A DNA stretch of 22,074 nucleotides from Bacillota bacterium (GTDB lineage: Bacteria > Bacillota > DTU030), in assembly GCA_012842325.1 (NCBI GenBank), contig DUTA01000111.1, positions 1 through 22,074 of the forward strand, read 5' to 3'. Position 1 is the stretch's first letter. Every line of letters begins with the position of its first letter. Positions 14,096 to 19,157 of this stretch are shown in pieces. The position numbers and the translations under genes were made by a program. The notes under the pieces are model-generated. The model saw only the letters and a program-made list of their open reading frames with translations, had not been told where the DNA came from and made no database searches.

Positions 14096-15202
14096 ATGGA
14101 AAAGGAAAAAATTACCCTGAGTGTGATCAAAGCTGATGTGGGAAGTTATACCGGCCACAGCAAGGTTCATCCTGAGCTTCTGGACATAGCCAGGGCTTCC
14201 CTGCAGGAGGCCTGTGAGCAGGGCATCCTCATTGATTATCATGTTGTGGCTGTTGGTGATGACCTGGAATTGATCATGACCCACCAAAAGGGCACCGACA
14301 ATAGTGAGATTCACAAGCTGGCCTGGGATACCTTTTCCCGCTGTGCCGACAAAGCAAAGGAGTTGAAGCTCTACGGAGCCGGGCAGGACCTTTTGGCCGA
14401 TGCTTTTTCCGGCAATGTCCGGGGGATGGGGCCCGGCGTGGCGGAGTTGGAGTTTGTTGAGCGGGGCAGTGAGCCGGTAGTTGTCTTTATGGCGGATAAG
14501 ACAGAGCCGGGGGCCTGGAATTATCCCCTCTTCAAGATGTTTGCCGATCCCTTCAACACCGCCGGCCTGATCATCGACCCGAAAATGCACAAAGGTTTTG
14601 TTTTCGAGGTGCACAACCTGAAGGAGAAAAAGAAGATCCTTTTCTCCCTCCCCGAGGATATGTACACCATGCTGACCTTTATCGGGGCGCCCAGTGAGTA
14701 CTGCATCAAGGCCGTTTACCGCAAGGATGGCGATGGGGAGAGGGTGGCCGTTTCCAGTACAGAAAAACTGGCCTTTGTGGCCGGCCGCTATGTGGGCAAA
14801 GATGATCCCGTCTGCATTGTCCGCTGCCAGAGTGGTCTCCCGGCCGTGGGCGAGGTCCTGGAGCCCTTTGCCACACCCCACCTGGTGGCGGGCTGGATGC
14901 GGGGTTCCCACTGTGGTCCCCTGATGCCGGTGGGACTGGCGGATGCAATGCCGACCCGCTTTGATGGTCCGCCCCGGGTAGTGGCCCTGGGCTTCCAGCT
15001 CAATCACGGCAAGCTGGTCGGTCCCGTCGATTTCTTTGCCGATCGGGCCTTTGACCGGGCCAGGGAGCTGGCCAACCGGCTGGCCGATTACCTGCGCCGT
15101 TTGGGGCCCTTTGAACCCCACCGTTTGCCCTCGGAGCAGATGGAATATACCACCCTGCCTGTCCTTTTAAAGGAACTCGATGCCAAGTTTACCGATATTT
15201 AG
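14096..15202 (+). CDS. Fructose-1,6-bisphosphatase class V (FBP aldolase/phosphatase)
   Basis: Gluconeogenic enzyme of the archaeal type, known in archaea and some deep-branching bacteria. It joins triose phosphates to fructose-1,6-bisphosphate and then dephosphorylates it, one protein doing both steps. It has 368 residues. Family blocks are SVIKADVGSYTGHSKVHPEL (9-28), VGDDLELIMTH (53-63, metal-binding aspartates), HKLAWDTF, GNVRGMGPGVAEL, MADKTEPGAWNYPL (132-145, phosphate-binding lysine) and ATPHLVAGWMRGSHCGPLMP. A Tyr202/Lys205 pair has the spacing of the aldolase-site Tyr/Lys of studied enzymes, but I could not align it. The start is ATG 14096 behind GGGGGAGGAG; the frame extends back to 14021 without a ribosome site. 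The gene is alone between terminators. Confidence 0.94.
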   Translation: MEKEKITLSVIKADVGSYTGHSKVHPELLDIARASLQEACEQGILIDYHVVAVGDDLELIMTHQKGTDNSEIHKLAWDTFSRCADKAKELKLYGAGQDLLADAFSGNVRGMGPGVAELEFVERGSEPVVVFMADKTEPGAWNYPLFKMFADPFNTAGLIIDPKMHKGFVFEVHNLKEKKKILFSLPEDMYTMLTFIGAPSEYCIKAVYRKDGDGERVAVSSTEKLAFVAGRYVGKDDPVCIVRCQSGLPAVGEVLEPFATPHLVAGWMRGSHCGPLMPVGLADAMPTRFDGPPRVVALGFQLNHGKLVGPVDFFADRAFDRARELANRLADYLRRLGPFEPHRLPSEQMEYTTLPVLLKELDAKFTDI

Positions 15203-15235
15203 AAAAAATCCCAGCTAGTTCCTCCCTAAAGCGTT

Positions 15236-15266
15236 GGCACCGCCCTTCGGGGCGGTGCCTTTATTT
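15236..15266 (+). terminator. Rho-independent terminator after FBPase
   Basis: A perfect ten-base stem, GGCACCGCCC (15236-15245) with GGGCGGTGCC (15250-15259), has a TTCG loop and is followed by TTTATTT. Confidence 0.95.
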
Positions 15267-15270
15267 GGGC

Positions 15271-15299
15271 GTATAACTCCCGGTCAGATGGAAATAATA
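15271..15299 (+). promoter_or_regulatory. Candidate sigma-F promoter of spoIIR
   Basis: GTATA (15271-15275), 14 bases, then GGAAATAATA (15290-15299) matches the forespore sigma-F pattern at every fixed position. It has the same spacing as the site before spoIIQ. It begins just after the FBPase terminator, and the start codon is 35 bases downstream, a normal leader length. Confidence 0.7.
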
Positions 15300-15334
15300 A
15301 CCACCAGGACAGGGTACGTCAAGGGAGGGATATT

Positions 15335-15916
15335 ATGGGCAGGGTGCTGGCAGTCGCTTTAATCTTGGCGGTGGCATCGGCCGGAGTGTTGGCCATTAAC
15401 CCCCCGGGACGGGAGGTACCCCCGGATGTGCTCCGCCTCCATATCAGGGCTAACAGCGACGCCCCTGAGGATCAAGAAGTGAAAATGGCCGTCCGGGATG
15501 CTGTCCTGAAAGTCCTGGACCCGGGGTTGAGGCAGGCAGAGTCAGCCGTGGAAGCCTGCCGGCTGGTAGAAGGACAGCTTGAGGAGATAGGGGAGGCGGC
15601 CAGGCAGGAACTGCAGCGCCGGGGCAAGGAGGGGCGCGTTACTGTTAGCCTGGGCCGCACCCACTTTCCAGCCCGGCAGTACAGGGGTATTGCCTTTCCC
15701 GCCGGGGAGTACCTGGCCCTGCAGATTTTCCTCGGTGAGGGGACGGGGAGCAATTGGTGGTGCGTTCTTTTCCCGCCCCTCTGTCTGGTGGACGGGACCA
15801 CGGCAAGGGCGGCCGGGGCGGAGGGGGACCTGGTGGAGGAGGGGGAGGGTTCTGGTGTCACCCCTGCGATCCGCTTTAAAATCGTCGAATGGTTCCAATC
15901 CCTGACAGGGAATTAG
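15335..15916 (+). CDS. spoIIR: Stage II sporulation protein R
   Basis: Forespore protein secreted across the septum that triggers SpoIIGA to process pro-sigma-E in the mother cell. It has 193 residues. An N-terminal hydrophobic export segment covers about residues 3-20. The family's marks follow: VLRLHIRANSDAPEDQEVKM (33-52) and AVRDAVL, then SLGRTHFPARQYRGIAFPAG, YLALQIFLGEGTG and NWWCVLFPPLCLVD (about 140-153). The start is ATG 15335 behind AAGGGAGGG. A sigma-F-like promoter lies upstream, and a terminator starts on its stop codon, so it is a single-gene unit, as expected for a gene that must be expressed early and on its own in the forespore. Confidence 0.95.
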   Translation: MGRVLAVALILAVASAGVLAINPPGREVPPDVLRLHIRANSDAPEDQEVKMAVRDAVLKVLDPGLRQAESAVEACRLVEGQLEEIGEAARQELQRRGKEGRVTVSLGRTHFPARQYRGIAFPAGEYLALQIFLGEGTGSNWWCVLFPPLCLVDGTTARAAGAEGDLVEEGEGSGVTPAIRFKIVEWFQSLTGN

Positions 15917-15938
15917 GTCGGCTTGGCCCGACCTTTTT
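15915..15938 (+). terminator. Rho-independent terminator overlapping the spoIIR stop
   Basis: AGGTCGG (15915-15921) pairs with CCGACCT (15928-15934) around CTTGGC, followed by four more T. It includes the last bases of the TAG stop. Confidence 0.88.
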
Positions 15939-15948
15939 GCTCTCCCTA

Positions 15949-15957
15949 TGGTATAAT
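15949..15957 (+). promoter_or_regulatory. Extended -10 promoter of the B3/B4 gene
   Basis: TGGTATAAT (15949-15957) is a TGN-extended perfect -10 box 27 bases before the start codon. There is no clear -35, which extended -10 promoters can dispense with. Confidence 0.6.
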
Positions 15958-15983
15958 AGGGAAAAAAACGGGGAGGTATATCG

Positions 15984-16688
15984 ATGCAGTTTCGGGTGGC
16001 ACCGGAAATCTTTGCCCAGTTCCCGGAGGTTTGCATTGGCGTTGTGGTTGCCCGGGAGGTGGACAACCGGGGGGAATCTGCCCTGATAAAGGAAATGCTG
16101 GCGGCTCAGGTTGAGGCGGCCCACCGGGAACTGGCCGGCGGCGATGTGCGCCAGCATCCTCTCATTGCCCCCTGGCGGGAGGCCTTCCGCAAGCTGGGAT
16201 ATAATCCCAATCGCTTTCCCCCCTCCATCGAGGCCCTGGCCAAAAGGGTGGCCAAGAAGCCCGGCTTACCTTCCATCAACAAGGTGGTGGACCTGGTCAA
16301 TGCCCTATCCCTCAAGTACATGCTGCCCATGGGGGCCCATGACCTGGATCGGCTCCAGGGGGACATGCAGGTTCGCATGACTGTTGGGGGCGAGGTTTTT
16401 ACCCCCTTTGGGAGCGAAGAGACCGAAGTGGTGGAGGCCGGAGAGGTGGTCTATGCCGATGATCTTGAGATCCGGACTCGGCGGTGGGTCTGGCGGCAGG
16501 GGGAAAAGGCCAAGGTGGTGCCGGAAAGCCGGACCATCTTTTTCCCCATCGACGGCTTTCGCGGCATCAGTGATGGGAAGGTCCTGGCAGCCCGGGACGA
16601 ATTGGCGGACCTTTTGACCCGGCACCTGGGGGCAGAGACCCGCTGCCTGTGGGTTGATGCTGCTACCCCAGCGGTGGACCTGTTTTAA
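15984..16688 (+). CDS. Stand-alone B3/B4 domain protein (PheRS-beta editing-domain family)
   Basis: Freestanding relative of the B3/B4 domain of phenylalanyl-tRNA synthetase beta chain (COG3382 type). In PheRS that domain hydrolyses tyrosine wrongly attached to tRNA-Phe; the stand-alone proteins are mostly uncharacterised. It has 234 residues. Typical blocks are HPLIAPWREAFRKLGYNPNR (about 54-73), then FPPSIEALAKRV, LPSINKVVDLVNALSLKYML (about 95-114), then PMGAHDLDRL, and TIFFPIDGFRGIS near 190. The start is ATG 15984 behind GGGGAGG, with its own extended -10 promoter. It converges with the minus-strand gene at 16691 with only two bases between stop codons. A YbaK-type deacylase lies one gene further on, which supports an editing role by context. 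Confidence 0.87.
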   Translation: MQFRVAPEIFAQFPEVCIGVVVAREVDNRGESALIKEMLAAQVEAAHRELAGGDVRQHPLIAPWREAFRKLGYNPNRFPPSIEALAKRVAKKPGLPSINKVVDLVNALSLKYMLPMGAHDLDRLQGDMQVRMTVGGEVFTPFGSEETEVVEAGEVVYADDLEIRTRRWVWRQGEKAKVVPESRTIFFPIDGFRGISDGKVLAARDELADLLTRHLGAETRCLWVDAATPAVDLF

Positions 16689-16690
16689 GC

Positions 16691-16957
16691 CTATTCAATG
16701 GCGGGATTGCTCAAGGTTTCCAGGAAGATCTCCAGCCGGTAATGGGGGTTGTTTTCCCGCTGCCGGATGGCGTCTTCCTCCCAGGCCCGCAGGAGTTCAA
16801 TGATTTCCTCAATATTATCTGTCTCTGGCAGGATGAGGGTATCGCCCTCATCCTCAATTTTGAGGGCAAGTTTCTGGTTGGCCAGAAAATGGATCAACCT
16901 GAATTTGAATTCCATCCCGTGGGAATCGGCATAGCCGATAAAAATGGCTTCCCGCAT
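16691..16957 (-). CDS. Small hypothetical protein downstream of ybaK
   Basis: Not recognised. It has 88 residues, is acidic overall and has no membrane segment. The first half looks like beta strands (AIFIGYADSHGMEFKFRLIH, LALKIEDEGDTLILP), then an acidic helix (NIEEIIELLRAWEEDAIRQR) and a C-terminal helix. The start is ATG with GAAGGGAGA upstream at usual spacing. It starts 27 bases after the ybaK-type stop on the same strand, so the two probably form one transcript from the promoter at 17475-17503. Its stop is two bases from that of the convergent B3/B4 gene, with no terminator between. Coding is supported by the ribosome site and operon spacing only. Confidence 0.65.
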   Translation of the reverse strand: MREAIFIGYADSHGMEFKFRLIHFLANQKLALKIEDEGDTLILPETDNIEEIIELLRAWEEDAIRQRENNPHYRLEIFLETLSNPAIE

Positions 16958-16984
16958 GGTCCATATCTCCCTTCTGCAATCTTT

Positions 16985-17443
16985 CTACGTCAAATCTACT
17001 ATCTCCCCGCCGGTGATGGCAGCCAGCTGGTCCAGGGTGACGGGCAGGGCCGAATGGGGGGTTCCCGCCGCAGCGTAAACCACATGGTACTTGCCGAGGC
17101 TGGTGTCGAGGAGGATCCGGACCGGGTTGGCCAGGGCAAAGGGGCAGACTCCCCCCACCGGGTAGCCCGTGACCTTCAACACTTCCTCCGGCGTGGCCAG
17201 CCTGGCCTTGCCCCCGGCTACGGCCTTGAGCTTGCCGGCCTTAATTTTCACATCTCCCGCCGCTACCACCATTACATATTCTTCCCCGACGCGAAAGAGC
17301 AGGGACTTGGCGATCTGGCCCACCTCAACTCCCAGGGCCCGGGCGGCCAGCTCTGCCGTTGCCGTATCTTTATCCAGGTCAATTACCTTAAGCCCCATAC
17401 CGAATTGGTCTACATAGGCCTGTACCCGTGCATGGGCATCCAT
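16985..17443 (-). CDS. YbaK/EbsC-family aminoacyl-tRNA deacylase
   Basis: Trans-editing enzyme family that frees tRNA from the wrong amino acid, such as cysteine on tRNA-Pro. It is related to the editing insertion of prolyl-tRNA synthetase. It has 152 residues, as usual. Lys46 in GQIAKSLLF sits where the essential lysine of Haemophilus YbaK is found. Other family blocks are VMVVAAGDVKI (58-68), ATPEEVLKVTGYPVGGVCPF (83-102), then ALANPVRILLD, and the AAAGTPHSALPVTLDQLA end. The start is ATG with AAAGGAGGTTG ten bases upstream. A good sigma-A promoter precedes it, just beyond the cobT terminator, and the small gene at 16691-16957 follows. The exact tRNA substrate cannot be read from sequence. 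Confidence 0.9.
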   Translation of the reverse strand: MDAHARVQAYVDQFGMGLKVIDLDKDTATAELAARALGVEVGQIAKSLLFRVGEEYVMVVAAGDVKIKAGKLKAVAGGKARLATPEEVLKVTGYPVGGVCPFALANPVRILLDTSLGKYHVVYAAAGTPHSALPVTLDQLAAITGGEIVDLT

Positions 17444-17474
17444 CAGTGCTCAACCTCCTTTGCCATTCCTTTAC

Positions 17475-17503
17475 ACTATACCCCAAAAAACCCGGGGTGG
17501 CAA
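17475..17503 (-). promoter_or_regulatory. Sigma-A promoter of the ybaK-type gene
   Basis: On the minus strand, TTGCCA (17498-17503), 17 bases, then TATAGT (17475-17480). The T-run after the cobT terminator hairpin lies within the spacer, so the terminator and the next promoter share sequence. Confidence 0.75.
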
Positions 17504-17504
17504 T

Positions 17505-17549
17505 CGGGGGCCCTGCTGCCCCTGATGGTTTGGCAGGGCAGGGCCCCCG
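17505..17549 (-). terminator. Terminator after cobT
   Basis: A perfect 12-base stem, 17505-17516 with 17538-17549 (CGGGGGCCCTGC with its complement). On the minus strand the T-run GGGTTTTTT follows only about 11 bases later, at 17485-17490. On the plus strand CTTTTT follows within three bases, so it could also stop read-through from the other side. Confidence 0.7.
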
Positions 17550-17580
17550 AGCCTTTTTGGCTGCCGGTGCCGGGGAAATG

Positions 17581-18648
17581 TTACTTTTTCCGGGGCAGGG
17601 CGCCGGAAATGGCCGCCTCGGCAAAGGTTGCCATCCCGGTGAGGAGCTTCAGGGCGGCCTCGACCAGAAACATGGCCAGGGCGGCCCCGGTCCCTTCGCC
17701 CAGGCGCATGTCCAGGTGGAGGAGGGGCCTGAGGCCCAGGTATTCCAGCATGATGCTATGCCCAGGTTCTGCCGACAGGTGGGAACAGATCAGGTATTCT
17801 TTAGCGGTGGGGCAGAGGCCCACGGCAATGAGGGCGGCGGCGGTGGAGATAAAGCCGTCGGTGATGACCGGAATGCGCCCGGCGGCGGCCCCCAGAATGA
17901 CCCCGGCCAGGGCGGCGATCTCCAGCCCGCCGACTTTGGCCAGGACATCCAGGGGGTCTGCCGGGTCTGGCCGGTTGACGGCCAGGGCCTTTTCTATAGC
18001 CCGGATCTTTACCCTTAGTCCCTCGTCATCCAGCCCCGTCCCGCGGCCGACGACCTGGTCCACCGGCCTGCCGCTGTAGACGGCGATGATGGCTGCGCTG
18101 GGGGTGGTGTTGCCAATGCCCATTTCCCCCAGCCCGACCAGGCCGGTCCCCCGGGCAATGCTGTCCTGGACCACTTGGATGCCCACCTCCAGGGCGGCTA
18201 CGGCCTGCTCCCGGGTCATGGCCGGCCCCGTTGCCATGTTGGCGGTGCCGTAGGCGACTTTGCGCTTCAGGAGGCCGGGCAGGTCGGGTAAATCGGCGGC
18301 CACGCCCACATCGACGATGAGCAGTTCACTGCCCACATGGCGGGAGAGGACATTCATGGCTGCCCCGCCCCGGAGGAAATTGAGGACCATTTGGACTGTA
18401 ACTTCCTGGGGAAAGGCACTGACCCCTTCGGCCACCACGCCGTGATCCCCGGCCATCAGGATGCAGGTTTTCCTGGGCAGGGGGGGACAAACCTGGCCGG
18501 TGATGCCTGCTACCTGGCAGGCCAGTTCCTCCAGTAGCCCCAGGCTGCCCGGCGGCTTGGTCAGGCTGTCCAGCCGCTTTTGGGTTTGGGCCATGATCTG
18601 CCTGTCCAGGGGTTTGATCTGGGCCAGGGCAGTCTGCAGTTTTTCCAT
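17581..18648 (-). CDS. cobT: Nicotinate-nucleotide–dimethylbenzimidazole phosphoribosyltransferase
   Basis: Makes alpha-ribazole phosphate from nicotinate mononucleotide and dimethylbenzimidazole (or another base), giving the lower ligand of cobalamin-type cofactors. It has 355 residues, the usual length. Motifs are LTKPPGSLGLLEELA (29-43), ILMAGDHGVVAEGVSAFPQE (about 63-82), GLGEMGIGNTTPSAA (about 174-188), and LDMRLGEGTGAALAM near 312-326, holding the catalytic glutamate (about Glu318, equivalent to Salmonella Glu317). The start is ATG 18648 behind AAGGAGGC; the frame stays open further upstream only because it runs through the riboswitch. It stands alone, without cobU or cobS. A cobalamin riboswitch and intrinsic terminator control it. 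Confidence 0.96.
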   Translation of the reverse strand: MEKLQTALAQIKPLDRQIMAQTQKRLDSLTKPPGSLGLLEELACQVAGITGQVCPPLPRKTCILMAGDHGVVAEGVSAFPQEVTVQMVLNFLRGGAAMNVLSRHVGSELLIVDVGVAADLPDLPGLLKRKVAYGTANMATGPAMTREQAVAALEVGIQVVQDSIARGTGLVGLGEMGIGNTTPSAAIIAVYSGRPVDQVVGRGTGLDDEGLRVKIRAIEKALAVNRPDPADPLDVLAKVGGLEIAALAGVILGAAAGRIPVITDGFISTAAALIAVGLCPTAKEYLICSHLSAEPGHSIMLEYLGLRPLLHLDMRLGEGTGAALAMFLVEAALKLLTGMATFAEAAISGALPRKK

Positions 18649-18709
18649 AATACCAGCCTCCTTGGAATGTAGTTTGGTGGCGAAAAGCAATGGGGGATTG
18701 TCTCCCGAG

Positions 18710-18742
18710 AAAAAAGTCCCCAGCCGCAAACGGCTGAGGACT
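18710..18742 (-). terminator. Riboswitch expression-platform terminator in the cobT leader
   Basis: On the minus strand AGTCCTCAGCCG (18731-18742) pairs with CGGCTGGGGACT (18715-18726) around a TTTG loop, followed by a T-run (18715-18711). It lies between the riboswitch and cobT, so B12 binding is expected to stop transcription here. Confidence 0.9.
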
Positions 18743-18789
18743 TTGCCATCATCCTCATCATGCTTGGCTCTCCCCGGAGCCGACATGAC

Positions 18790-18985
18790 ACAGACCGGCA
18801 GGTTTCCTGGCTTCCGGCTCCTGGCTCCCCTGCCCCTTCCCATTTTCCTTACCCCGCAGGACCCCGCAGGGGTGAAAAACAGTGGCTCTTTGCAGGTTTG
18901 CTCCCCGGTTACAGTGGCGGGACCGCTGGGGACTTGCACCCCATTCCCTTTTACCCCCGTTCGGGCACCGGCCTGCCCTTATTCA
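18790..18985 (-). ncRNA. Cobalamin riboswitch of cobT
   Basis: Read on the minus strand, the conserved parts come in order: the GCCGGTGCCC 5' arm (about 18964-18974), then AAGGGAA and GGGTGCAAGTCCCCAGCGGT with CCCGCCACTGTAA (about 18911-18956), GAGCCACTG (about 18884-18892), and the B12 box AGCCAGGAAACCTGCCG (18796-18812) with closing GGTCTGTG. This is the standard adenosylcobalamin aptamer. A terminator (18710-18742) follows, giving repression of cobT when the cofactor is plentiful. The outer ends are approximate. Confidence 0.95.
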
Positions 18986-18996
18986 GCTTTAGCCCT

Positions 18997-19026
18997 ATTC
19001 TAGCAGGAAAAACCAGGGGGTGTCAA
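18997..19026 (-). promoter_or_regulatory. Sigma-A promoter of the cobT leader
   Basis: On the minus strand, a perfect TTGACA (19021-19026), 18 bases, then TAGAAT (18997-19002) preceded by TGC, an extended -10. Transcription would begin near 18990, right at the riboswitch. Confidence 0.85.
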
Positions 19027-19157
19027 GGAATAGCTCCCGTCCCCTGGAACAAATTACCGTGGTTGCCACGTCTAAACCAGGAGAGGCAGGGAAAGGAAAA
19101 AAGGCCTGCGAGGAGAATTATGCCAGGGAAGGGATGAACCAGGAGAGGAGGTAGAGT

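Noticed and set aside
16742..18079. 445-codon plus-strand frame opposite ybaK and cobT
   Set aside because: Antisense shadow covering three minus-strand genes; no recognisable domain.
18649..18939. Longer CobT reaching back to 18939
   Set aside because: The extension translates the riboswitch and its terminator; ATG 18648 has a good ribosome site and gives the normal length.
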